Below are positions 6,578-12,954 of a DNA stretch of 12,954 nt, one piece after another. How positions within the stretch are numbered: position 1 is the first letter of the stretch; the number at the start of each line of letters is the position of its first letter. Source of the DNA: Erysipelatoclostridium sp. AM42-17. Its GTDB lineage: Bacteria > Bacillota_I > Bacilli_A > Erysipelotrichales > Coprobacillaceae. The notes below the pieces were generated by a model. The model saw only the letters and a program-made list of their open reading frames with translations, ran no database searches and was not told where the DNA came from. The translations under genes were made by a program, and so were the position numbers. The stretch lies in NCBI RefSeq assembly GCF_003480255.1, contig NZ_QUIN01000036.1:1-12954 (forward strand). The letters are read 5' to 3'.

Positions 6578-7388
6578 AAAATTATTAAAAAATGGAAAAC
6601 CTAGAGGTAAATTAACTAAAAAAGATATTACAAAAATGTCAGTCCTTTCTTTTTTAGAACAAGCGTCATTTAGTTTTGAACGTATGCAAGCACCAGGATT
6701 TACATTATCTATGTTGCCAGCAGCTGAAAAAATCTTTGGAGATTCAAAGGAAGATATGGCTGAATTTATGACATATAATATGGAATTTATTAATACAGAA
6801 CCTCATATGGCAACATTTTTAATGGGACTTATTCTTTCTATGGAGGAACATGGAGAAGATAGAAAGTTAATTGAAGGTATACGTAATGGTTTGTTTGGAC
6901 CTTTTGCAGGATTAGGAGATGCAATCTTCTGGTTTACAGTATTACCAATTTCTGCGGCTATTTGCTGTTCATTAGCACAAGATGGATCAATTCTAGGACC
7001 ACTTTTATATATTGGAATTTGGATTGTTGCAGCTATATCACGTATTTGGTTTGGGTCTTTTGGATATAAATTAGGAGTTAAAGCTGTTTCTACTATTTCT
7101 GAAGGAACAAAATATATAACAAAAGCAGCAGGTATTTTAGGTGTTATGGTTGTTGGTGGCTTAATTCCTTCATATATTTCTTTAGCATTTAGTGAAAGTT
7201 TAAAATTTGGAATGGGTGAAGGAACAACTGTTCAAAGTGTCTTTGATGGTATTTTACCAAATATGTTACCATTAGCCATTGTTTTCTTAATTTACTGGTT
7301 GTTTAAGAAAAAGAATGCTAATGTTCTTGTTATTATATTAGGAATTATTTTATTTGGAATTCTTATGTCATTCCTTGGATGGATGTAA
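6567..7388 (+). CDS. PTS mannose/sorbose-family IID membrane component
   Basis: The start is ATG 6567, with GGAGGTG 6 bases upstream. An earlier in-frame ATG at 6546 would put that ribosome site inside the gene. The protein is 273 residues. The IID hallmark is near its N-terminus: SFSFERMQAPGFTLSMLPAA, then the EFINTEPHM segment and SMEEHGED, as in ManZ/AgaD. A glycine-rich GLFGPFAGLGDAIFW region follows, then hydrophobic helices to the C-terminal GWM. It partners IIC in substrate recognition and transport. Sugar specificity cannot be read reliably from IID. A hairpin follows the gene, and the remaining catabolic genes and IIA come after it. Confidence 0.93.
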   Translation: MESRKLLKNGKPRGKLTKKDITKMSVLSFLEQASFSFERMQAPGFTLSMLPAAEKIFGDSKEDMAEFMTYNMEFINTEPHMATFLMGLILSMEEHGEDRKLIEGIRNGLFGPFAGLGDAIFWFTVLPISAAICCSLAQDGSILGPLLYIGIWIVAAISRIWFGSFGYKLGVKAVSTISEGTKYITKAAGILGVMVVGGLIPSYISLAFSESLKFGMGEGTTVQSVFDGILPNMLPLAIVFLIYWLFKKKNANVLVIILGIILFGILMSFLGWM

Positions 7389-7414
7389 TTTCTAAATAAC
7401 TTTTATAAGATAAT

Positions 7415-7446
7415 AATAGCTCCATTTCATCGATGGGGCTATTTTT
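7415..7446 (+). terminator. Intrinsic hairpin after the IIBCD genes, possibly a partial terminator
   Basis: The arms 7415-7425 (AATAGCTCCAT) and 7433-7443 (ATGGGGCTATT) pair over 11 bp with one T-G wobble and a 7-base loop. A short T-run (7442-7446, then A) follows. The hairpin is good but the T-tract is short, and no promoter is evident before the next gene. I therefore infer incomplete termination that lowers expression of downstream genes relative to IIBCD. Confidence 0.65.
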
Positions 7447-7475
7447 ATAAAAACAATAGAAAGGAATTAATAAAA

Positions 7476-8474
7476 ATGATTAATTTTGATGAAAATAAAA
7501 TGATAGATAATGGTTTGTTTATTTATGAAGCTAGAAATCAATTAGAAGCAATAGCAAACAATATATGTCAACAAGGATTGAGTAATATATTCTTTTCATC
7601 AGTAGGAGGTTCACAAGCAATGATGGAACCTTTTGCAGATATGATTAATGAAATGAGTCCTATTCCAGTTTATTGTGTTTTATCAAGTACTCTCGTTATG
7701 ACAGGACATAATCAATTAAACCAAAATTCATTAGTCTTTATGTCTAGTAAATCAGGAGATACACCAGAAACAGTAGCAGGTGCTCAATATTTAAAAGAAA
7801 AAGGCTGCACTATTGTTTCAATTGTTGGAAAGAAAGATTCACCATTAGAAAAATTAAGCGATTATAGCTTTGTTTATGAAGAAGGCAGACCTCAAGAGTT
7901 AGTTTTATATTTATTAATTGGTAAAATTTTAAACAATCAAGGATTTTTTGATCAATACAATCAATTTGCAGATGAATTAAAAGAGTTACCAGCAGTGCTT
8001 GTATCAGTTCGTAAAACTGTTGATGATAAAGCAATTGAATATTGTAAAAATTATCATAATGAGCCCTATCAAATATGGATAGCTTCAGGTAATTTATGGC
8101 CTGTTTGTTATTCATATGCTATGTGTGTATTAGAAGAAAGTCAATGGATAAGAACAAAATCAGTATCAAGTTCCGAGTTTTTTCATGGAACATTGGAACT
8201 AATTGAAAAAGATGTTTGTACAACATTATTAATTACAGAAGGAAAAACAAGATCTTTAGATTTAAGAGTAAAAAAATTTCTTGAAAAATATACTAATAAA
8301 TTAACTGTTTTTGATTGTAAAGATTTTGTATATCCACATATTTCTGATGAATTTAGACCACTACTATCACCTGTTGTTATGAATGCAATATTACAAAGAA
8401 TTTCAAAAAATATGGAAGTTATTACTAATCATTCATTAGATATACGTAGATATTATAGGAAAGTAGATTACTAA
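7476..8474 (+). CDS. frlB: SIS-D: FrlB-type fructosamine-6-phosphate deglycase
   Basis: The 332-residue SIS protein aligns with E. coli FrlB (fructoselysine-6-phosphate deglycase) from memory over its whole length. The clearest matches are the C-terminal end SLDIRRYYRKVDY (FrlB: DERRYYGGLVEY) and SSEFFHGTLELIEKDV around 232-247. Loops SSVGGSQAM (41-49) and MSSKSGDTPETV (89-100) are the SIS sugar-phosphate loops. Glu221 and His237 are 16 residues apart, as the FraB catalytic pair is. One deviation: HGT replaces the usual HGP after the histidine. The family reaction splits an Amadori compound 6-phosphate into glucose 6-phosphate and the free amine or amino acid; which amine is unknown. The start has AAGGA about 10 bases upstream. 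The stop overlaps the next gene by 1 base (TAATG), which pairs it with a FrlD-type kinase, as in frl operons. Confidence 0.82.
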   Translation: MINFDENKMIDNGLFIYEARNQLEAIANNICQQGLSNIFFSSVGGSQAMMEPFADMINEMSPIPVYCVLSSTLVMTGHNQLNQNSLVFMSSKSGDTPETVAGAQYLKEKGCTIVSIVGKKDSPLEKLSDYSFVYEEGRPQELVLYLLIGKILNNQGFFDQYNQFADELKELPAVLVSVRKTVDDKAIEYCKNYHNEPYQIWIASGNLWPVCYSYAMCVLEESQWIRTKSVSSSEFFHGTLELIEKDVCTTLLITEGKTRSLDLRVKKFLEKYTNKLTVFDCKDFVYPHISDEFRPLLSPVVMNAILQRISKNMEVITNHSLDIRRYYRKVDY

Positions 8475-9973
8475 TGAAAATATTAGGATTAGGTGATAAT
8501 GTCTTTGATGTCTATCAGAATTTAAATATTTCTTATCCAGGAGGAAATGCTGTTAACGTAGCTGTTAATGCTACTCAATTAGGAATTGAAAGTGCTTATT
8601 TAGGATATATTGCAGATGATTGTTATGGTTATTATTTAAAATCAATTTTAAAGAGTTTGAATATTGATATAACTCATTGTCATTATTTAAACAATACATC
8701 AACAAAACAATGCATTCAAGATGTTATAGATGGTGAAAGACAATTTATAAAGGTTGATTTAGGACAATGTTGGACAGGACCTATTCACTTATTACCAAAA
8801 GATTTGGAATATATTCATACTTTTGATGTTGTTTTTACAAATTGTAATGCTAAATTAGAAGATCAACTTTATTTGCTAAAAGATATTTCAGGTATTGTGT
8901 CATATGATTTTGGAGAAAAGGAAAAATATAGACAAGAGACTTATTTTCAAAAGGTCATTCCATATATTGATTTAGTACAATTTTCTATGAATCATTTATC
9001 AATTCAAGACATTAAAGAAAAAATCAATAGTTATTCAATACATAAACCTATATTAATAACAAGAGGCAATGAGATACCATTATTCTTTACAGGAAATGAA
9101 TGGATTGAAGGTGTAAAACATCAAATAAAAGCAAAAGATACAATGGGTGCAGGTGATGCTTATATAACTGCATTTGTATATTCTCTTGTTAATCAAGGAT
9201 GGAAAAAGAAACAAACGATAAAAAAGGAATGGATTGAAAAGGCAATGAATAATGCTTCTTTATATGCTTCAAATATTTGTATGCAAAATGGGGCTTTTGG
9301 AAAAGCATATCCAAACAAAGAGTTAAAAGCTGTTATTTTTGATATGGATGGAGTCATAGTAGATAGTGAAGCACATTGGCAATATATATTTGAAAGTATG
9401 GTTCAAAAATATGGAAAAACGCTATCTGATGCAGATAAAAGAGAATTTTATGGATGTTCTTTAGAAAAGGAAGTAGAGATTTTATCACGATATATTTATT
9501 TATCAAAAGAGGAGATTATGGATTTAAGGCAAAAATATTGTGAAAAGTATCCTATGGAATATCGAAAATATATGTTAGAGGGAGTTAAAGAGCTTATTAC
9601 TTATCTCAAATCAAAGCATATAAAAATAGCCATTGCTTCTTCTAATATTTTAAATGAAATAAAAAATATGGTTAATGAATGTGGGTTGAATGCAATGTTT
9701 GATTGCATAATTAGTGGAGATATGTTTGAAAGATCAAAACCAGATCCAGCAATTTATAATTATGCAGTTTCATTATTAGAAATACCAAGAGAAAATATTT
9801 ATGTTATTGAAGATTCAGAATATGGAATTGAGGCTGCTTGTTTAGCAGGATTAGATGTTTTAGCAATTAAAAATCAATATTATCAATTTGATTTAAGTGC
9901 AGCACAATTAGAATTTTCTTCACATAAAGATATTTTAGAGTATATAAAAAAAGCAATTATAAAGGAGGATTAA
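8474..9973 (+). CDS. Fusion protein: FrlD-type PfkB sugar kinase joined to a HAD phosphatase
   Basis: The 499-residue protein has two complete enzymes. Residues 1 to about 280 are a PfkB/ribokinase-family kinase resembling FrlD (fructoselysine 6-kinase). Its N-terminus has GDNVFDVYQNLN and GGNAVNVAVN, and the ATP/catalytic motif is DTMGAGD at 222-228 with Asp228 as the likely base. Residues about 284-499 are a HAD IA domain with Asp290/Asp292 (FDMDGVIVDSE), Ser389/390, Lys422 (RSKPDP) and Glu446/Asp447 (IEDSEYG). The linker is very short (about YPNKEL), the frame is continuous, and no start codon with ribosome site lies at the junction, so this is a genuine fusion. The HAD half is paralogous to the free HAD at 3191-3838. 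A kinase and a phosphatase in one chain could set the level of a sugar phosphate or act on different substrates. The ATG overlaps the frlB stop by 1 base with only a weak AGGA, implying coupling. Confidence 0.88.
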   Translation: MKILGLGDNVFDVYQNLNISYPGGNAVNVAVNATQLGIESAYLGYIADDCYGYYLKSILKSLNIDITHCHYLNNTSTKQCIQDVIDGERQFIKVDLGQCWTGPIHLLPKDLEYIHTFDVVFTNCNAKLEDQLYLLKDISGIVSYDFGEKEKYRQETYFQKVIPYIDLVQFSMNHLSIQDIKEKINSYSIHKPILITRGNEIPLFFTGNEWIEGVKHQIKAKDTMGAGDAYITAFVYSLVNQGWKKKQTIKKEWIEKAMNNASLYASNICMQNGAFGKAYPNKELKAVIFDMDGVIVDSEAHWQYIFESMVQKYGKTLSDADKREFYGCSLEKEVEILSRYIYLSKEEIMDLRQKYCEKYPMEYRKYMLEGVKELITYLKSKHIKIAIASSNILNEIKNMVNECGLNAMFDCIISGDMFERSKPDPAIYNYAVSLLEIPRENIYVIEDSEYGIEAACLAGLDVLAIKNQYYQFDLSAAQLEFSSHKDILEYIKKAIIKED

Positions 9974-9976
9974 TTG

Positions 9977-10408
9977 ATGATTGGACTTATAGTTACAGGA
10001 CATGGACAATTTGCTTCAGGAATGACTGAAGCTTTAAAAGTGATTCAAGGAAATGAATTGATAAATTATCACTATATTGATTTTAAAATGGATGACTCTG
10101 TTGAAAGATTAGAAGAAAAGATAAAACAAGCATTAGATGAATTAAAAGATTGTGAAGGAATATTAATTTTATGTGATTTGATAGGGGGATCACCTTTTAA
10201 ATCATCAGTCATTTTAGGAACTTCAAAAGAAAATGTAGAAATTATTGCAGGAACAAATTTACCAATGTTAGTTGAAGCATATTTACTTTGCCAAGTACAT
10301 AATGATGTTAAACAATTAACAAAACAAGTGATAGAAACAGGAAAGTCAATGATTTGTCAATATACTTATACAACTTATAATGAAGAGGAATTAGAAGAAG
10401 GTATATGA
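9977..10408 (+). CDS. PTS mannose-family IIA component (AgaF-like)
   Basis: I prefer ATG 9977, 8 bases after AAAGGAGG, to the TTG just before it; the product is 143 residues. It is the soluble EIIA of the mannose family, which accepts phosphate from HPr. The phosphorylated residue is His9 in LIVTGHGQFASG. The family's CDLIGGSPF segment follows near residue 70, and EIIAGTNLPMLVEA near 90-105, both as in AgaF/ManX-IIA. It should pass phosphate to IIB (5283-5756). It sits about 2.6 kb downstream of the IIBCD genes, separated by the deglycase and kinase-phosphatase, rather than beside them. It begins 3 bases after the fusion gene's stop and ends in a 4-base ATGA overlap with the transporter gene. 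Confidence 0.92.
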   Translation: MIGLIVTGHGQFASGMTEALKVIQGNELINYHYIDFKMDDSVERLEEKIKQALDELKDCEGILILCDLIGGSPFKSSVILGTSKENVEIIAGTNLPMLVEAYLLCQVHNDVKQLTKQVIETGKSMICQYTYTTYNEEELEEGI

Positions 10409-11247
10409 TTTTAAAAGGTTATAGTTATTTGTTTTTAACTGCAATCAGTTGGAGTGTAGCAGGAATATTAATTCGTTTTAATAGTCAATCTGGATTAATG
10501 ATTGCTGTTGTTTCTTCCATTGTAGCTGTTATCTTTAATAGACTTTTTAATTATAAAAAAATTGTGTTTAATAAATTGATCATATGTATTGCTATTTGTC
10601 AATTTATTTCAGGAATAACATTTAACTATGCAAACCAATTAACAACAGTAGGAAATGCTATTGTTTTACAATATACTTCTATGGCTTTTGTACTTATTTA
10701 TCAATGTATAGATTATAGAAGCTTACCACAAAAGAAACAAATATTAATTATTTTAATGGTTATATTTGGAATGGTTCTTTTCTTTTTTGATGCTTTATCA
10801 ATAAAAGGTATGATAGGAAATATTTTAGCTATTATTTCAGGTGCTTTTTTTGGTTTGCAATTTTATTTAAATACTAAAGAAAATGCAAATACTTATACTT
10901 CTAATATGTTAAGTTATTGTATTTCTATTTCATTTATTTTTTATGTATTTAAAGATTTTCCTAGTGTTCAACCTTTAGAGTGGGTCTCAATGATTTTAAG
11001 TGGAATATTTGTTTCAGCATTAGGTGGTGTTTTCTTTGCTAAAGGTATACAGGTTGTAAATGCCTTTACAGCTAATGTCATTTGTATGTCAGAAGTTTTA
11101 TTAGCACCATTATGGGCTTTCTTGATATTTCATGAAACTGTTGGAAAGATATCTTTAATAGGTGGAGTTATTATTATTTTTGGAATAATATTAAATATGT
11201 ATTTAGAACGACAAGAGACTGTTCAGAACGATTATAAAAGAGTATAA
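10405..11247 (+). CDS. EamA/DMT-family transporter
   Basis: The 280-residue hydrophobic protein has about ten membrane helices in two repeats of five, the standard EamA (drug/metabolite transporter) plan. The first repeat has the typical AISWSVAGILIRF start and a GNAIVLQYTSMAFVLIYQ segment. The second has ISGAFFGLQFY, a GIQVVNAFTANVICMSEVLLAPLWAFLIFHE stretch very typical of EamA, and GGVIIIFGIILN near the end. Family members export or import amino acids and other small metabolites. Its overlap with IIA (ATGA) ties it to this operon. A role in exporting the amine released by deglycation, or importing an unphosphorylated substrate for the kinase, is inferred. AGAAGG lies only 3 bases before ATG, so coupling to IIA probably helps translation. 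No clear terminator follows. Confidence 0.88.
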   Translation: MILKGYSYLFLTAISWSVAGILIRFNSQSGLMIAVVSSIVAVIFNRLFNYKKIVFNKLIICIAICQFISGITFNYANQLTTVGNAIVLQYTSMAFVLIYQCIDYRSLPQKKQILIILMVIFGMVLFFFDALSIKGMIGNILAIISGAFFGLQFYLNTKENANTYTSNMLSYCISISFIFYVFKDFPSVQPLEWVSMILSGIFVSALGGVFFAKGIQVVNAFTANVICMSEVLLAPLWAFLIFHETVGKISLIGGVIIIFGIILNMYLERQETVQNDYKRV

Positions 11248-11283
11248 TATGTCATATAATGTCAATAAATAGTAAAACTTTTT

Positions 11284-11312
11284 TTGAAAATAGCTAAAAA
11301 GTATGATATAAT
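11284..11312 (+). promoter_or_regulatory. Promoter for deoC and the GntR regulator
   Basis: A TTGAAA -35 (11284-11289), an ideal 17-base spacer and a perfect TATAAT -10 (11307-11312) stand in the 82-base gap before deoC. Transcription should start near 11319, leaving only about 11 bases before the ATG, so the ribosome site AGAAGG (11316-11321) may lie partly outside the mRNA. Upstream, TGTCA occurs twice in direct orientation (11250-11264). This weakly recalls the operator half-site but does not form the same inverted repeat. Confidence 0.75.
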
Positions 11313-11329
11313 GAAAGAAGGTAAAAAAA

Positions 11330-12001
11330 ATGACAGAAAAAGAATTAGCAAAAATGTTTGATCATACATTTTTGAAGGCATATGCCACAGATAACGACTT
11401 CATCAGATTGTGCCAAGAGGCAAAAGATATGGGTGTTGCAATGGTTGCTATTAATAGTGAACCTGTTCGCTTATGTAAAGAGTTATTAAAGGGAACAGAT
11501 ATTCATGTTGGTGCTGCTATTTCTTTCCCATTAGGACAAACATCATTGGATGTAAAACTATATGAAACAAAGAAAGCAATAGATGATGGTGCTGATGAAA
11601 TAGATTATGTTGTTAATATTGGAAAAGTGAAACAAGGAGATTTTGCTTATATTCAAAAAGAAATGGAAAGTATAGTTTCTCTTTGTAAAGAAAAAGATGT
11701 TATTTCAAAAGTTATTTTTGAGAATTGTTATTTAGAAAAAGAAGAAATAAAGAGATTAGCAGAAATAGCCAAAGTTGTTAAACCAGATTTTATTAAAACA
11801 AGTACAGGATTTGGAACAGGTGGAGCTTTAATAGAAGATGTTTTATTGATGAAAAGTATTGTTGGGGACAGTGTGAAAGTAAAAGCTGCTGGAGGTATAA
11901 GAGATTGGGAAACTTGCCAAAAATTTATAGAAGCAGGAGCACAAAGAATTGGTACAAGTTGTTCAATGGATATTTTAAAGGGATTTAAAGCAGAACAATA
12001 G
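11330..12001 (+). CDS. deoC: Deoxyribose-phosphate aldolase
   Basis: The 223-residue class I aldolase has the DeoC signature throughout. The start MTEKELAKMFDHTFLK fits the usual IDHTLLK opening. ISFPLGQTSLDVKLYET is at 65-80, Asp92 lies in DEIDYVVNIG, the Schiff-base Lys156 in FIKTSTGFGTGGA, and the proton-relay Lys185 in VKAAGGIRD. DeoC splits 2-deoxy-D-ribose 5-phosphate into glyceraldehyde 3-phosphate and acetaldehyde in the cytoplasm. No other deoxynucleoside genes (deoB, deoD, cdd) are in the window, so it may serve this locus or a general deoxyribose supply. It has its own promoter and is followed 41 bases later by the regulator, with which it probably forms a two-gene unit. A relaxed-specificity aldolase acting on another sugar phosphate remains possible. 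Confidence 0.93.
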   Translation: MTEKELAKMFDHTFLKAYATDNDFIRLCQEAKDMGVAMVAINSEPVRLCKELLKGTDIHVGAAISFPLGQTSLDVKLYETKKAIDDGADEIDYVVNIGKVKQGDFAYIQKEMESIVSLCKEKDVISKVIFENCYLEKEEIKRLAEIAKVVKPDFIKTSTGFGTGGALIEDVLLMKSIVGDSVKVKAAGGIRDWETCQKFIEAGAQRIGTSCSMDILKGFKAEQ

Positions 12002-12042
12002 AATGTTTGTTTTTTATATTTATGAGGATAAAAGGTGAGATG

Positions 12043-12810
12043 ATGAAAAAAAAATTATTAGATCAACGAGATGTTTATTTAAATAGAAATTCAGCATTAC
12101 CACTATATTATCAACTCAAAGAACATATTAAAGATGCTATTCTTAAAGGTGAATATAAACCTAACGATAGATTACCAACTGAGGAAGAATTATGTAAACA
12201 ATTTTCTATTTCTAGACCAGTGGTACGTCAAGCATATGATGAATTAATAAAAGAAAGACTTATTGAAAGAAGAAAAGGTAGTGGAACATTTGTTAAAAAG
12301 GTAACAAATAAGAATTCTTTATTTAAAGAATTTATTAGTTTTTCTTTTGAAAGAAATATACCAGATATAGAAGAAAATTCTAAAATTGTTAAAATAGAAA
12401 AGATTGTAGATGCTAAAATGAATTTAAGATTTCAATTACCAGAAAATAGTGAACTATTACATATTATAAGAGTAACACATGAGTTAGAATATCCTATCTC
12501 AATGATAGAAACTTATATACCCTGTCAATATTTCTTAAATATTGAAAATTATATTTTATTATCAATGAATAAGACAATTATAGAAGTTATTGAAAATATG
12601 TATGGAATTCAATTGGTAAAAGCTTTTAGAAAATTAAATTCTATGCCAATTTCTAAAGAAAGAGCAGATTTCCTTCATGGTGAAATGGATGATCTTGTTT
12701 TTGAAATTGAAACGAAGTATCAAGATATATTTGGAAGAATTGCTATATTGGAATATGCTACTTACTTAACAAGTAAAATGGTATTATCTATTGAAATCAA
12801 TAGAAGGTAA
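12043..12810 (+). CDS. GntR/HutC-family transcriptional regulator with UTRA ligand domain
   Basis: I choose ATG 12043, with AAAGGTG about 5 bases upstream; an adjacent ATG at 12040 is the alternative. The product is about 255 residues. Residues 19-86 are a GntR winged helix: LPLYYQLKEHIKDAILKGEY, LPTEEELCKQFSISRPVVRQAYDEL as helix-turn-helix, and the RRKGSGTFV wing. The remainder (about 97-250) is a UTRA domain, which in this family binds a sugar phosphate or related metabolite and usually releases the repressor from DNA. The frl operon of E. coli also has a GntR regulator. The best candidate targets are the two 24-bp repeats in the divergent control region 7 kb away, with a pathway sugar phosphate as inducer; both are inferences. 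It shares the deoC promoter and is followed by a strong terminator. Confidence 0.92.
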   Translation: MKKKLLDQRDVYLNRNSALPLYYQLKEHIKDAILKGEYKPNDRLPTEEELCKQFSISRPVVRQAYDELIKERLIERRKGSGTFVKKVTNKNSLFKEFISFSFERNIPDIEENSKIVKIEKIVDAKMNLRFQLPENSELLHIIRVTHELEYPISMIETYIPCQYFLNIENYILLSMNKTIIEVIENMYGIQLVKAFRKLNSMPISKERADFLHGEMDDLVFEIETKYQDIFGRIAILEYATYLTSKMVLSIEINRR

Positions 12811-12894
12811 TTATTTGTAATGAAAAGTATTATGCGATTATTGAGAATTGGGCTTTATGAAATAACATGATATTTTTGAAATAGAGCTAATGAG

Positions 12895-12935
12895 AAACCA
12901 TGAGGCAAATCTCAAATGAGACACCTCATGGTTTT
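12895..12935 (+). terminator. Intrinsic terminator after the GntR regulator
   Basis: Perfect 11-bp arms AAACCATGAGG (12895-12905) and CCTCATGGTTT (12924-12934) are followed by a short T-run. Inside the loop is a second small stem (TCTCA 12910-12914 with TGAGA 12917-12921), so the structure may be a stem on a stem. It lies 84 bases after the regulator stop; the sequence between shows no gene. A minus-strand role is possible because the outer stem also begins with A-rich sequence. Confidence 0.8.
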
Positions 12936-12954
12936 ATATTGTCTAAAAATCTAC

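Noticed and set aside
5281..8115. Minus-strand open frames at 5281-5490 and 7810-8115
   Set aside because: They are antisense to the PTS IIB and FrlB-type genes, with compositionally biased products and no start signal.
11243..11266. A third operator copy upstream of deoC
   Set aside because: TGTCA occurs twice but in direct orientation, and the 24-bp inverted-repeat layout is absent.
12820..12870. Possible 16-codon peptide after the regulator (ATG at 12820)
   Set aside because: No ribosome site, no recognisable features, and it lies just before the terminator.
1..12954. Mobile element, CRISPR array, tRNA or riboswitch
   Set aside because: No transposase, integrase, regularly spaced repeats, tRNA cloverleaf or long structured leader was seen; leaders of both main operons are under about 50 bases.

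Overview
This 12,954-base window is strongly AT-rich, with strong AAGGAGG-type ribosome sites, mostly TAA stops, mannose-family PTS genes and a GntR/UTRA regulator. Together these point to a low-GC Firmicute. An Erysipelotrichales/Coprobacillaceae-like gut bacterium is my best guess, but no marker gene proves it. No rRNA, tRNA, CRISPR array, phage gene or insertion sequence was seen.

Layout. At the far left is the tail of a plus-strand gene (to 56) with its intrinsic terminator (64-89), running into a convergent minus-strand operon. That operon (4947 down to 26) encodes, in transcription order: a two-SIS-domain sugar-phosphate enzyme (SIS-A); a HAD phosphatase; an AlsE/Rpe-type ketose-phosphate 3-epimerase; a NagB-II/GlmS-isomerase-like SIS protein (SIS-B); a diverged paralogue of SIS-A (SIS-C); and a small membrane protein that looks truncated. 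A 335-bp divergent control region (4948-5282) carries two nearly identical 24-bp inverted repeats exactly 180 bp apart, each covering the -35 box of one of two divergent promoters. The plus-strand operon (5283-11247) encodes PTS IIB, IIC and IID, then a hairpin that may be a partial terminator, an FrlB-type deglycase (SIS-D), a FrlD-type PfkB kinase fused to a HAD phosphatase, PTS IIA, and an EamA/DMT transporter. A separate promoter then drives deoC and a GntR/HutC-type regulator, and the window ends with a strong terminator.

Interpretation. The mix of a mannose-family PTS (Aga-like IIA and IIB), an FrlB-type deglycase, a FrlD-type kinase, other SIS enzymes, an epimerase and a GntR regulator fits a locus for taking up and breaking down glycated amines (Amadori-type compounds such as fructoselysine or glucoselysine) or related amino sugars. 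The PTS would import and 6-phosphorylate the substrate, SIS deglycases or deaminases would release a hexose 6-phosphate and an amine, the epimerase would bring in 3-epimers, HAD enzymes would relieve sugar-phosphate build-up, and the EamA protein might move the released amine. Four SIS enzymes in one locus suggest several related substrates. The families are read from the sequence; the substrate assignment is inference.

The most unusual items are the kinase-phosphatase fusion, the presence of both PTS and kinase routes to phosphorylation, four SIS enzymes with an AlsE-type epimerase, and the paired operators.
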